A DNA stretch of 58,628 nucleotides from Mycobacterium asiaticum (GTDB taxonomy: Bacteria > Actinomycetota > Actinomycetes > Mycobacteriales > Mycobacteriaceae). How positions within the stretch are numbered: the first letter of the stretch is position 1; each line of letters begins with the position of its first letter. This document shows, piece by piece, positions 9,049-17,468 of the stretch. Under the pieces are notes generated by a model that was not told the origin of the DNA, searched no databases, and was given only the letters and a program-made list of their open reading frames with translations. The stretch covers positions 1 through 58,628 of the forward strand of contig NZ_LZLQ01000147.1 of NCBI RefSeq assembly GCF_001673315.1, read 5' to 3'. The translations under genes were made by a program, and so were the position numbers.

Positions 9049-10311
9049 TCAGCTGGCCGCGGCGCGGGGCGAAATGTCTTCTCGCACACCGTCAATGGGA
9101 TGCAACTTGGCGGTCGGCGAATCACCGGCCAGCGTGCCCGCGGGCGCGGGCCGAGCGCCAACCATCCGGCGCATCCACCGTCGCGCCGGCTCCTCGACAA
9201 AGCGATACAACAGGCTCGAGAGCAGCAGGGCGATCACCAGCAAAGCGATCACGTTCCACTTCCACGGGTTGTCTTGCGGCGTGAGCTCGAACTGCAGCAC
9301 CGCCCATCCCCACACGGTGTGCACCAGCTCGTGAACCATGTACAGGCAGAACGAGATTTCTCCGCCGTACACCATCAGTCGGGTCGACAGGACTCGCGGC
9401 AGACTGCCCAGACCGACTGCCAGGGTGATCACCAACGGGACGAACAGCACGTCCACCACTCCGCCGCTGTCCACCACGCCGGTGATCGGGTGCGCGTCGA
9501 ACCAATAGAGGATCGCCACAATCGCGACGACCAACAGCAGCGACAGATATCCGGCCAGCTGCCGGGCGCGATCGCTCAGCCGCAACCGGCGCACCGCGGC
9601 ACACGCCAACGCGCCCGCCACGAACTGGGTGGCGATCCGCGGCAGCCAGCTCCACGGCGTGTAGAACTGACCGCTGGCCAGCAGCAGCACCACCGGCGGC
9701 AGACAGGCCGCGAAGGCCAGAATCATCAAATTGCGCGCCCTCGTCGTGCGTTCCATGCGCAGGATCACCAGCACGATGAAGCCGAAGAGCAGATAAGCCA
9801 GCCATTCCGCACTGATCGACCAGGCCGGACCATCCCAACTGGTCCCGTCGAAGAACGGCTCGAACCATAACTGCACCAACAGGACCTGCCGCACATAGCT
9901 GACTGCGGTCAGATCCCTGACTTCCGGCAACGGCACATGCCCGACGTGCAAGCTCAGGATCACCAGCAACGCGGCCAGATGCATCGTGACCAGGTACACC
10001 GGCCACACCCGGGCCAGCCGTAGCCACAGGAAGTGCAGCGTGGCCCGAGTCGACCACGCGCCACCCATCCGGTCGAGGTAATTCCAGGTCAACACGAAGC
10101 CGCTGAGGATGAAGAACAGGTCGACGCCCTGGGCGCCGCAGTTGAGCACCGGCGCGAGGTTGTCCCGGAAATCGGGCGACACGTCAGCCAGCATCGGCCG
10201 GAAGTGGAACAACACCACCCACAGTGAGGCGACGATCCGGAGCCCCGTCAGGGCCTTGATCTCGCCCCTGATCTTGCCCCTGATCTCATCCGTGGGCGCT
10301 GCGCTGGGCAC
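9049..10311 (-). CDS. Acyltransferase 3 family membrane protein, Rv0517-like
   Basis: A 420-residue membrane acyltransferase with about ten hydrophobic segments. The family start is clear: KALTGLRIVASLWVVLFHFRP with the catalytic His, then GAQGVDLFFILSGFVL. Unlike the upstream fusion it has no SGNH domain. It probably acylates an envelope glycan or lipid. Start GTG 10311 is the first possible codon; no better start lies before the domain, and AGGCGGA about ten bases upstream could be the binding site. Its position next to the STAS gene matches Rv0517 next to Rv0516c. Confidence 0.86.
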   Translation of the reverse strand: MPSAAPTDEIRGKIRGEIKALTGLRIVASLWVVLFHFRPMLADVSPDFRDNLAPVLNCGAQGVDLFFILSGFVLTWNYLDRMGGAWSTRATLHFLWLRLARVWPVYLVTMHLAALLVILSLHVGHVPLPEVRDLTAVSYVRQVLLVQLWFEPFFDGTSWDGPAWSISAEWLAYLLFGFIVLVILRMERTTRARNLMILAFAACLPPVVLLLASGQFYTPWSWLPRIATQFVAGALACAAVRRLRLSDRARQLAGYLSLLLVVAIVAILYWFDAHPITGVVDSGGVVDVLFVPLVITLAVGLGSLPRVLSTRLMVYGGEISFCLYMVHELVHTVWGWAVLQFELTPQDNPWKWNVIALLVIALLLSSLLYRFVEEPARRWMRRMVGARPAPAGTLAGDSPTAKLHPIDGVREDISPRAAAS

Positions 10312-10560
10312 GAATTCTTTCCGCCTGGAGTCTGCTGTGTGGTCCGACTAACGCGGCTGACCGGGGCGATCTCGCCATGTCACCCGCCCCCACGGGCAAC
10401 CGGCAGCCAGAGCAGCCTAACAGTCCAAGCCCGATGGCCCACCAAGCTCGCCCGGTCGGCTTCCTTAGCAAAGAGTTAGGCGTGACTGTCGGTCCCCTTA
10501 AGTTCAGCGGGCACTTTATAGGCAGGGCTTGGTCGGCGTGCCAGGGGAATGGGGCGATTC

Positions 10561-11040
10561 ATGACTACCGCAATGACGAAGACGACCGCGACGACGAAGA
10601 CGACCGCGACGACGAAACTCGTGGCGGGGCCGCGTACTGGCGCGGTGGACTGTGCCGGCGCAGAGGTCCGGGCGCATTACCGGCACCGGGCGACGGTCGT
10701 GACCATCCGCGGCGAGATCGATGCCGTCAACGTCGATCAGATCAGCGAGCGGGTGCGGCACTTCGTCCTCGGCGACACCCCCGTGGTGCTCGACCTCAGC
10801 GCGGTGACGCACTTTTCGTCAGCTGGGATCGGCCTGCTGTGCGTGCTGGACGAGGAGTGCCGCGGGGCAGATGTGGCGTGGATGATCGTGGTCAGCCCGG
10901 TCGTCAGCACCCTGCTGGGTGAACCCGACGAAGCCGCGTTCCCGGTGACCACCTCGGTCCACGAAGCGCTGCGCAATCTCGCCGACGCCGTCGCCTGGCG
11001 CCGCCAGCTGGTCCTGCCGCTGGTCAAGAAGTCGGCTTAA
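10561..11040 (+). CDS. STAS-domain anti-anti-sigma factor, Rv0516c/OprA-like
   Basis: A 159-residue protein. The STAS domain runs from about residue 40 to 135 (ATVVTIRGEIDAVNVDQI, VVLDLSAVTHFSSAGIGLL, with the Ser-Ser phosphosite region). In M. tuberculosis the counterpart Rv0516c (OprA) is phosphorylated near its N-terminus (Thr2) by PknD and takes part in the osmotic/SigF response. Here ATG 10561 gives a protein starting MTTAMTK, keeping Thr2; the in-frame ATG 10549 is too close to its GGGG to be preferred. The N-terminal tail contains a tandem Thr/Lys repeat. Its 3' end overlaps the next, opposite gene by 17 bases. Confidence 0.85.
   Translation: MTTAMTKTTATTKTTATTKLVAGPRTGAVDCAGAEVRAHYRHRATVVTIRGEIDAVNVDQISERVRHFVLGDTPVVLDLSAVTHFSSAGIGLLCVLDEECRGADVAWMIVVSPVVSTLLGEPDEAAFPVTTSVHEALRNLADAVAWRRQLVLPLVKKSA
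10576..10617 (+). repeat. 18-bp tandem repeat in STAS gene 5' end
   Basis: The unit ACGAAGACGACCGCGACG occurs at 10576-10593 and again at 10594-10611, followed by a partial third copy. It is in frame and encodes Thr-Lys-Thr-Thr-Ala-Thr twice, then Thr-Lys. Confidence 0.9.
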
Positions 11041-11281
11041 CGCTCCCAGAACGTCGCATCCTGGCCACGGCCACGACCGCGAAGATTCCGGCAACCGTTG
11101 CCAACGACAGCGTCAACACCAACTGCTGCGGGTCGTAGATAACCGACGTCGTAGGCGGCTGCCCTTCGGCCACCGGCGCCACCTGGATCACCGATCGGGT
11201 GGCGGCCCAGCTGAGGACGGTCGCGACCAACGCGGCGACAGCCACGATCAGTTCGAGGCCCGCGCGAACACCGCGGTTCAC
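11024..11281 (-). CDS. Small two-span membrane protein, Rv0514-like
   Basis: An 85-residue protein with two hydrophobic segments (about residues 8-28 and 53-75), an extracellular-type loop between them (APVAEGQPPTTSVIYDPQQ), and a basic C-terminus ARMRRSG. GTG 11281 overlaps the stop of the upstream gene by 4 bases, so the two are translationally coupled. It ends the haem operon transcript. Function unknown. Its tail overlaps the convergent STAS gene. Confidence 0.75.
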   Translation of the reverse strand: MNRGVRAGLELIVAVAALVATVLSWAATRSVIQVAPVAEGQPPTTSVIYDPQQLVLTLSLATVAGIFAVVAVARMRRSGSVKPTS

Positions 11282-11838
11282 AGCACCGACTCGTTGTCGT
11301 CACCATCGAACGCCCCAGCCTCGTCGGAGACCTCGGGGACGAAGGGTCCCATCCGCTCCTCGATGAGCAGGGTCAGCGCGTCCCGAAGGTGACGGTGACG
11401 GCGCGCCCACGCCTGAGCCATGCGCCCCCCGGTCAGCTTCAGACCGATGCCGTACCGTCCCCGTGGCACCCCGACCAGTTCACCCAGCGCCCGTGCCGAC
11501 TGCCACCTGGCCAGCGGCTTGCCGGACTTCACCGAATTCTCGGCTTCAGGGAAAACTTTGACGATCTCGGAGACCAGGATCGTCTCGGTGCCCTGACGCA
11601 AGGCGTCCTCGGTCAATTCCACTGAGGTGTGGATGCGCGCCGCCTTGACCTGCAACGCGACGAATGCCGACACCAGGACCAGAAAAATCATCGGCACCAG
11701 CAACGAAATCCCGACATGGTTGGTCCACTGGATATAGATCAGCGACGCCGCCGACAACGGACCCGCAAGTACCCAGTACCAACTGGCACCGACCTCACGG
11801 AACAGCGGCTTGGGGTCGGACTCTCCCACTGTTGTCAT
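11278..11838 (-). CDS. Membrane protein, Rv0513-like
   Basis: A 186-residue protein with two membrane segments near the N-terminus (about residues 20-38 and 44-64), then a soluble, basic domain ending with an acidic tail. It does not match an enzyme family I recognise. GAGGAGG lies just before ATG 11838, and that site overlaps the hemB stop region, so it follows hemB in the same transcript. The same neighbour order occurs in M. tuberculosis (hemB-Rv0513-Rv0514). Confidence 0.75.
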   Translation of the reverse strand: MTTVGESDPKPLFREVGASWYWVLAGPLSAASLIYIQWTNHVGISLLVPMIFLVLVSAFVALQVKAARIHTSVELTEDALRQGTETILVSEIVKVFPEAENSVKSGKPLARWQSARALGELVGVPRGRYGIGLKLTGGRMAQAWARRHRHLRDALTLLIEERMGPFVPEVSDEAGAFDGDDNESVL

Positions 11839-11848
11839 GTCAGCCTCC

Positions 11849-12829
11849 TCACCCCAGCCAACTCGCCGCCTCGGCGGCCCAATAGGTGAGCACCATGTCG
11901 GCCCCCGCCCGCCGGATGCTGGTCAACGACTCCAGCGCGGCCGCACGTTCGTCGATCCAACCGTTGGCCGCCGCCGCACAGATCATCGCGTACTCCCCCG
12001 ACACCTGATACGCCGCCACCGGTACCGGGGAGATCGCCGCCGCTGCGGCAACCACATCCAGGTAACCCAGCGCGGGTTTGACCATCACGATGTCGGCACC
12101 CTCGTCGAGGTCCAAGGTGACCTCGCGCAGGGCTTCCCGGGCGTTGCCCGGCTCTTGCTGATAGGTGCGCCGGTCCCCGGACAGGCTGGACGCGACCGCT
12201 TCGCGGAACGGGCCATAGAACGCCGAGGCGAATTTGGCGGCGTAGGCGAGGATCGCCACGTCGGAGTAACCCGCCGCGTCCAGACCGTCCCGGATGGCGG
12301 CCACCTGGCCGTCCATCATGCCGCTCGGGCCCACCGCGTGCGCACCCGATTCCGCTTGCGCCACAGCTAATTTCACGTAACGAGTCAACGTGGCGTCGTT
12401 GTCGACGCGGCCCCGCTCGTCCAATACGCCGCAATGGCCATGGTCGGTGAACTCGTCCAGGCAGGTGTCGGCCATCAACACGGTGGCGTCCCCGAGGTCC
12501 TTAGCCAGTTCGCGCAGCGCGCGGTTGAGGATGCCGTCGGGATCGGTACCTGCCGAGCCGAGGGCGTCCTTGTCCGCACCCCGCGGTACCCCGAACAGCA
12601 TCAGCCCGCCCACGCCGGCGGCCACCGCATCCGCGGCGGCGCTGCGCAACGAATCGCAGGTGTGCTGCACCACACCAGGCATGGACGTGATGGCCCGCGG
12701 CTCGTCGATACCGTCGGCGACGAACATCGGCAGCACCAGATGCCTTGGCTCCACGGAGGTTTGCGCCACCAACCGGCGGATCGCCGGGGTGGACCGAAGC
12801 CGGCGCGGACGCTGCCGCGGGTACGCCAC
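11849..12829 (-). CDS. hemB: Delta-aminolevulinic acid dehydratase (porphobilinogen synthase)
   Basis: A 326-residue cytoplasmic enzyme that condenses two 5-aminolevulinate molecules into porphobilinogen, the second shared step of haem synthesis. Signature blocks: LMADTCLDEFTDHGHCGVL (metal-binding region, with two of the three cysteines of the zinc-type enzyme), AYAAKFASAFYGPFREA with the first active-site Lys, and IVMVKPALGYLD with the Schiff-base Lys. GTG 12829 gives MAYPRQRPRRLR, matching the usual mycobacterial start. It lies 103 bases after hemD, separated by a long hairpin. Confidence 0.96.
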   Translation of the reverse strand: MAYPRQRPRRLRSTPAIRRLVAQTSVEPRHLVLPMFVADGIDEPRAITSMPGVVQHTCDSLRSAAADAVAAGVGGLMLFGVPRGADKDALGSAGTDPDGILNRALRELAKDLGDATVLMADTCLDEFTDHGHCGVLDERGRVDNDATLTRYVKLAVAQAESGAHAVGPSGMMDGQVAAIRDGLDAAGYSDVAILAYAAKFASAFYGPFREAVASSLSGDRRTYQQEPGNAREALREVTLDLDEGADIVMVKPALGYLDVVAAAAAISPVPVAAYQVSGEYAMICAAAANGWIDERAAALESLTSIRRAGADMVLTYWAAEAASWLG

Positions 12830-12851
12830 GTTGTCTCCTAGCCGCGTGCGT

Positions 12852-12908
12852 TGACTCTGCGTTGGGGGCGCAAACTACTCGCACTTGCGCGCCGTGAACG
12901 CAGAGTCA
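12852..12908. repeat. Two-stem palindrome between hemD and hemB
   Basis: A 12-base perfect inverted repeat (TGACTCTGCGTT at 12852-12863, complement at 12897-12908) encloses a second stem (GCGCAA at 12868-12873 with TTGCGC at 12885-12890). There is no T run, so it is not a classic terminator. It lies inside the haem operon. Confidence 0.75.
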
Positions 12909-12932
12909 GTCGCAGCGTCGGCGCATGACGAG

Positions 12933-14606
12933 TCATCGCCTGCGGCTCTTCTTACGTGGCGGGGGCAGCGCACCTTCGGCGCGCAACCGGGCGGCGTGTT
13001 CGGCCAAGGCGTCGACCAGGGGGCCGACCGCGGCGGTCTCGGGCTGAACATCCACCCGTAAGCCGAACTCGGCGGCGGTCTCGGCGGTCTTCGGCCCGAT
13101 GCAGGCGATGATGGTCCGCGCGTGCGGCTTTCCGGCAATGCCGACCAGATTGCGCACGGTGGAGCTGGAGGTGAAGCACACCGCGTCGAAACCACCGGTC
13201 TTGATCATTTCGCGGGTCGTCGCCGGCGGCGGGGCGGCCCGCACCGTGCGGTAGGCAGTCACGTCCTCGATCTCCCAGCCGCGCTCACGCAACCCTTCAG
13301 CCAGCGTCTCGGTGGCGATGTCTGCGCGGGGCAACAGCACCCGGTTGACCGGGTCGAAAATGCTGTCATAGGGCGGGAATTCGTCCAGCAACCCCATCGA
13401 GGACTGCTCACCGGAAGGCACCAGCTCGGGGCTGATCCCGAAGGCACGCACCCGGTCCGCCGTCGACTCTCCGACGCAGGCGATCTTCACGCCGGAGAAC
13501 GCCCGGGCATCCAGCCCGAACTCGCCGAACTTCTCCCACACTGCGCGCACGGCGTTGGTCGAAGTGAACACCACCCACTGGAACCGGCCGTCCACCAGAC
13601 CCTTGACGGCACGTTCCATCTGGGCCGGGCTGCGCGGCGGCTCCACCGCGATGGTCGGCACCTCGATCGGCAGCGCGCCGTAGGAGGTCAGCCGCTCGCT
13701 CATCTCACCGGCCTGGTCCTTGGTGCGCGGCACCAGCACGGTCCAGCCGTACAGCGCCCGGCTCTCCCACCAGTTCAGCTTCGCGCGACTGGTCACCGTC
13801 TTGCCGATGGTCACGACCAGCGGCCCGGTCAGCGGACCCGCAGGGTCGGCGCCGCCACCCAGGACGGCCGGGTCGGTCAGCCCCTGCAACGTGGTCTCCA
13901 CCGAACGCTGCTGGCAGGTGGTGCCCTGAGCGGTTACTACGCACGGTGTGGTGTCGGCCAGCTCGTGCTCGATCAGCGCGCGGGCGGCATCCGTCAGATG
14001 CGATGCCGTGGCCTGCAGGATCAGCGGGCCGGGAGCCGCGGCCAATGCGTCCCAATCGACATGTGGGTCACGCACGTCGGCCACCGTGTGCGACGAACCC
14101 AACGGCAAACCGGCGTAGGTGGGCACCGCGCTGGTGGGTGCCAGGCCGGGCACGATCTCGACGTGCAGGTGGGCACGGGCCACCGCGTTCACCTCGGTGA
14201 TCACCGCGTCCACCGACAGCGGGTCACCGGCCACCAGCCGCACCACGTCGACGCCCAGGCGGGCCTCGTGCGTCAGCGTCTTGGCGACCTCGGCGGGATC
14301 ACCCAGCGCCGGACGGATGTCCGGACCGCTGGCCACCACCGCCGGGGCCGGAGCCGCACTGCTCGCGGAGGTTCCGGACGTGGCGTCGGAGCTTCCCGGC
14401 GCCGGCTCGGCGGGCGCCGGCCCGGACACCGGTGGCAAGTCCTTGCCGATCAGCGCCAGCACCGGCTCCGGTACGTCAGGGTCAGTGAACACCAAGGCTG
14501 CATTCGCCAGCACCGTGGCGGCCCGTGTGGTCAGCAGACCGGGGTCGCCAGGACCCGAACCCACGAAAGTGATGCGGCCCGGTGTCGGCTTGCGCCCTCG
14601 CGTCAT
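12933..14606 (-). CDS. hemD: Uroporphyrinogen-III C-methyltransferase/synthase fusion
   Basis: A 557-residue two-domain protein. Residues 1 to about 245 form a tetrapyrrole methylase (SUMT-like) domain with the P-loop VGSGPGDPGLLTTRA and the later RLVAGDPL; it is interrupted around residues 48-85 by a Pro/Ala/Ser-rich insert. Residues about 265-530 form uroporphyrinogen-III synthase, which closes hydroxymethylbilane into the ring with inversion of ring D. ATG 14606 is preferred: GGGAG lies 8 bases upstream, whereas the frame's first codon is TTG overlapping that site. Whether the methylase half is active cannot be told. It follows hemC by 23 bases. Confidence 0.93.
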   Translation of the reverse strand: MTRGRKPTPGRITFVGSGPGDPGLLTTRAATVLANAALVFTDPDVPEPVLALIGKDLPPVSGPAPAEPAPGSSDATSGTSASSAAPAPAVVASGPDIRPALGDPAEVAKTLTHEARLGVDVVRLVAGDPLSVDAVITEVNAVARAHLHVEIVPGLAPTSAVPTYAGLPLGSSHTVADVRDPHVDWDALAAAPGPLILQATASHLTDAARALIEHELADTTPCVVTAQGTTCQQRSVETTLQGLTDPAVLGGGADPAGPLTGPLVVTIGKTVTSRAKLNWWESRALYGWTVLVPRTKDQAGEMSERLTSYGALPIEVPTIAVEPPRSPAQMERAVKGLVDGRFQWVVFTSTNAVRAVWEKFGEFGLDARAFSGVKIACVGESTADRVRAFGISPELVPSGEQSSMGLLDEFPPYDSIFDPVNRVLLPRADIATETLAEGLRERGWEIEDVTAYRTVRAAPPPATTREMIKTGGFDAVCFTSSSTVRNLVGIAGKPHARTIIACIGPKTAETAAEFGLRVDVQPETAAVGPLVDALAEHAARLRAEGALPPPRKKSRRR

Positions 14607-14629
14607 CGTTGTCGCTCCCAAGTCTGTAG

Positions 14630-15577
14630 TTAATTCCCTCGCGCGGGGTCTTCCCGCGCTCCCCTCATCAATTCACGAGCGCCCAGCTCGAACAGCTCGC
14701 CGGCTACCGAGAGGCCAAGCCTCCGTGGCTGATCGGCAGCGCCGATGCCGGAAGCTCGGATCACGTCGGACCCGTCGAGTGCCGCCACGCAGCCGCGCAG
14801 CGACAGCTCCTCGAAAACCCGCCCCTCCTCATCGATGGACTCGACCACTTCTGCGATCGCGCCCACCGGTGCCGAGCAACCAGCTTCCAGTTCGGCGAGC
14901 AGAGTTCGTTCCGCGGTGACCGCTGCGCGAGTGTCGGCGTGGTCCAACTCCGCCAGCACCGCCGCCAACCCGCTGTCACCGGCACGGCACTCGACAGCCA
15001 GAGCACCCTGAGCGGGCGCTGGCAACATCTGCACCGGCTCGAGCGTCTCGGTGACGTCGCCGAGCCGGCCCAGTCGGGCCAGTCCGGCCCGGGCCACCAC
15101 GATGGCGTCAAGATCACCACTACTTACCCTGTTCAACCTGGTATCTAGGTTGCCTCGTAGGGGGCGGATTTCCAAACCGAGACCCAATGCTCTAAGCTGT
15201 GCCGCCCGCCGCGGCGACGAGGTACCCACCAGCGAACCCGCGGGCAACTCCCCGAGCACCAGTCCGTCCCGTGCCACGACCGCGTCGCGGGCGTCCTCCC
15301 GTGGCGGTATGGCTGCGATGACGAACCGCGGATCCTCGGCCGTCGGCAAATCTTTGTGCGAATGCACCGCCGCATCGACGCGTCCGTCTTCGATGGCTTC
15401 ACGCAGTGCGGTGGTGAAGACTCCGACGCCCAACGTCTCGATGGGCGCCGACGACCGGTCTCCCACTGTGCTGATGGTCACCAACTCAGCGGGATGGCCT
15501 CTGGCGATCAATGCGTCCCTGACGGTCCCAGCCTGGGTGGTGGCGAGCAGGCTGCCCCGAGTGCCTATCCGGATCAC
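14630..15577 (-). CDS. hemC: Hydroxymethylbilane synthase (porphobilinogen deaminase)
   Basis: About 315 residues. The enzyme joins four porphobilinogens into hydroxymethylbilane. Signature blocks are RIGTRGSLLATTQA at the start, VHSHKDLPT, GTSSPRRAAQLRA, RGNLDTRLNR, and EAGCSAPVGA with the Cys that carries the dipyrromethane cofactor. GTG 15577 gives the family-typical beginning (M-IRIGTRGS); a TTG at 15586, only 4 bases after the hemA stop, would add three residues and is better spaced from a GAG. In either case it is tightly coupled to hemA. Confidence 0.95.
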   Translation of the reverse strand: MIRIGTRGSLLATTQAGTVRDALIARGHPAELVTISTVGDRSSAPIETLGVGVFTTALREAIEDGRVDAAVHSHKDLPTAEDPRFVIAAIPPREDARDAVVARDGLVLGELPAGSLVGTSSPRRAAQLRALGLGLEIRPLRGNLDTRLNRVSSGDLDAIVVARAGLARLGRLGDVTETLEPVQMLPAPAQGALAVECRAGDSGLAAVLAELDHADTRAAVTAERTLLAELEAGCSAPVGAIAEVVESIDEEGRVFEELSLRGCVAALDGSDVIRASGIGAADQPRRLGLSVAGELFELGARELMRGAREDPARGN

Positions 15578-15590
15578 GTGCGCCAATCAG

Positions 15591-16976
15591 CTACTCGGCG
15601 GACCGCTGGGTGCTGCTCTGGGCATCGTCGAATTCCGTTGATATAGGCGGTAACTCACCAGCAGCGACGGCAGCTACCGAGTCTATGGCGGTCTGGTCCA
15701 GTTCGAAGAGTTCGCGCAGGGCTTCGGCGTAGCTGTCGCCGCCCGGGGCGCTCGCGAGTTGCTTGATCCGCACGGTCGGTGCATGCAGGAGCTTGTCGAC
15801 CACCCGGCGGACGGTACGCGCCACTTCCTCGCGTTCGGCGGTGTCTAAGCCAGGCAACCGGTTGTCCAGGCGGAGCAACTCCGCTTCCACCACGTCCGCG
15901 GCCCGCTGGCGCAGCGCGGTCACGGTCGGAGTGACTTCGGCCATCCGCTGCCCGGCCAGGTACGTGGCGACCTCGGCAGCCACGATGAGGCGGGCGGCGT
16001 CCACGTCGGCGGCCGCGGCGTGCGCCGACGGCTCATGTTGCACCCGGTCGACGTCGACGACCAGCACGCCGGGCAGGCCCGCGATGGCCGGGTCGACGTC
16101 ACGCGGCATCCCCAGATCGCAGATCACCAGGGGCTTGGTGACTTCGTCGCGGCGCACGTTGACCAGCGCGTGATGCACATCGGCGAGGGTGACCACGTGG
16201 CTGACGGCGCCGGTGCAGCTGACCATCACGTCGGCGTCGGCCAACGCGTCGGGCAGGCCATCCAGCGTCCAGGCTTCGGCGGGTATTCCGGCCGCGTCGA
16301 TCTTGTCCGCCAGCCGTCGAGCCCGGGCCAACGACCGGTTCAGCACGTGCACCCGGCCGATTCCGGCGCGGGTCAAGTGTGCCGCCGACAGAGCGCCCAT
16401 CGCGCCGGCGCCGACCACGACGGCGGTCTTGCCGCTGAGGCTGCCCAGGTTGCGTCCGGCGATGTCGAGGGCCACCGACACCACCGAGGCGCCGGCCGCG
16501 TCGATCGCGGTCTCGGAGTGCACCCGCTTGCCCACCGAAAGCGCTCGTTGAGCGAGTTCGTGCAGGACCCGGCCGACCGCGCTGTTCGCCTCGGCGGAGG
16601 CGTACGCCCGGCGAACCTGGCCGAGCACCTGCTGCTCGCCGACCACCGCCGAATCCAGGCCACTGGCCACCGAGAACAGATGCTCGACGGCGGCCTCGCT
16701 GTAGCGGACATACGCGTGCTTGGTCAGGTCGCCCATCGACAACCCGGAGTGATCGGCCAACACCTGGCCGATCACCGACAATCCGCCGTGGAACGCCTCC
16801 ACCACGGCGTAGACCTCCACGCGGTTGCACGTCGAGAGCAGCATCGCCTCGGTAACCAGGGATGACTGCAGCACTTGGTCGACGATCTTGATCTGATCGG
16901 ACTCATCGATGCTGAGTTGTTCCAGGACCGAGACCGGCGCACTGCGGTGCGAAACCCCGAAGAGCAAGATGCTCAC
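15591..16976 (-). CDS. hemA: Glutamyl-tRNA reductase
   Basis: A 461-residue NADPH-dependent enzyme that reduces glutamyl-tRNA to glutamate-1-semialdehyde, the committed step of C5-pathway haem synthesis. The catalytic Cys is in LLSTCNRVEVYAV near residue 50. The NADPH domain (VVGAGAMGALSAAHL) and a C-terminal dimerisation domain follow. The length matches mycobacterial HemA. GTG 16976 begins MSILLFGVSHRSAP. It is the first enzyme gene of hemA-hemC-hemD-hemB, 128 bases after a glutaredoxin-like gene. Confidence 0.96.
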   Translation of the reverse strand: MSILLFGVSHRSAPVSVLEQLSIDESDQIKIVDQVLQSSLVTEAMLLSTCNRVEVYAVVEAFHGGLSVIGQVLADHSGLSMGDLTKHAYVRYSEAAVEHLFSVASGLDSAVVGEQQVLGQVRRAYASAEANSAVGRVLHELAQRALSVGKRVHSETAIDAAGASVVSVALDIAGRNLGSLSGKTAVVVGAGAMGALSAAHLTRAGIGRVHVLNRSLARARRLADKIDAAGIPAEAWTLDGLPDALADADVMVSCTGAVSHVVTLADVHHALVNVRRDEVTKPLVICDLGMPRDVDPAIAGLPGVLVVDVDRVQHEPSAHAAAADVDAARLIVAAEVATYLAGQRMAEVTPTVTALRQRAADVVEAELLRLDNRLPGLDTAEREEVARTVRRVVDKLLHAPTVRIKQLASAPGGDSYAEALRELFELDQTAIDSVAAVAAGELPPISTEFDDAQSSTQRSAE

Positions 16977-17104
16977 GGCAGCATCACCTGGCCCGCTCCC
17001 TTGCAGCTTTGGAAAGTGAACTGCTCTCTACGGTAGACGGTTGTCAGAGGACCTACCAAATGTCGGCAATGGCCCCGAATGGTTACGCCCCCGGACCGCC
17101 TCGC

Positions 17105-17377
17105 TCAGCGGCCCGCGAGGTCGGCCCGCAACCGCGGTTCGTCGACCTCCCAGTAGCTGTGCTCCCGACCGTCCAGCAGGACCACCGGCAGCCGGTCGCC
17201 GAACTCGGCCCGCAGTGCGGTATTTCCCGCCGCCGCCGCGGCGTCGACATCGGTGGTGGCCAGGCTGAAGTTCAGCTCGCCGGCCAGTTCCATCAGGCGA
17301 TCATGCATCCGCTGGCAGAGCTCGCATCCGGCCCGGGTCAGCAACTCGACTCGCGGCCGGTTTCCGGGTGGCGTCAT
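17105..17377 (-). CDS. Glutaredoxin-like thiol protein, Rv0508-like
   Basis: A 90-residue small thioredoxin-fold protein with a CELC redox motif in RVELLTRAGCELCQRM and the later cis-Pro strand DRLPVVLLDG. Such DUF836/glutaredoxin-like proteins are thought to reduce disulfides. In an actinobacterium the reductant would be mycothiol rather than glutathione (inference). ATG 17377 places the CxxC about 20 residues in, which is normal; the frame is open much further upstream but that part overlaps the divergent phosphatase gene. It heads the haem operon and leaves only about 90 bases for two divergent promoters. Confidence 0.85.
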   Translation of the reverse strand: MTPPGNRPRVELLTRAGCELCQRMHDRLMELAGELNFSLATTDVDAAAAAGNTALRAEFGDRLPVVLLDGREHSYWEVDEPRLRADLAGR

Positions 17378-17468
17378 GGCCACCAGTGTGGCAGTTGGAC
17401 TGCGGATAGGGTTGATGGCGACACGGGATCGGAAACCGGGCCATGCAGCGACTTGGGAGGTTGGGCTT

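Noticed and set aside
13122..14633. 503-codon plus-strand frame opposite hemD
   Set aside because: The hemD frame has intact methylase and synthase motifs; the antisense frame is His/Arg/Gly-rich noise.
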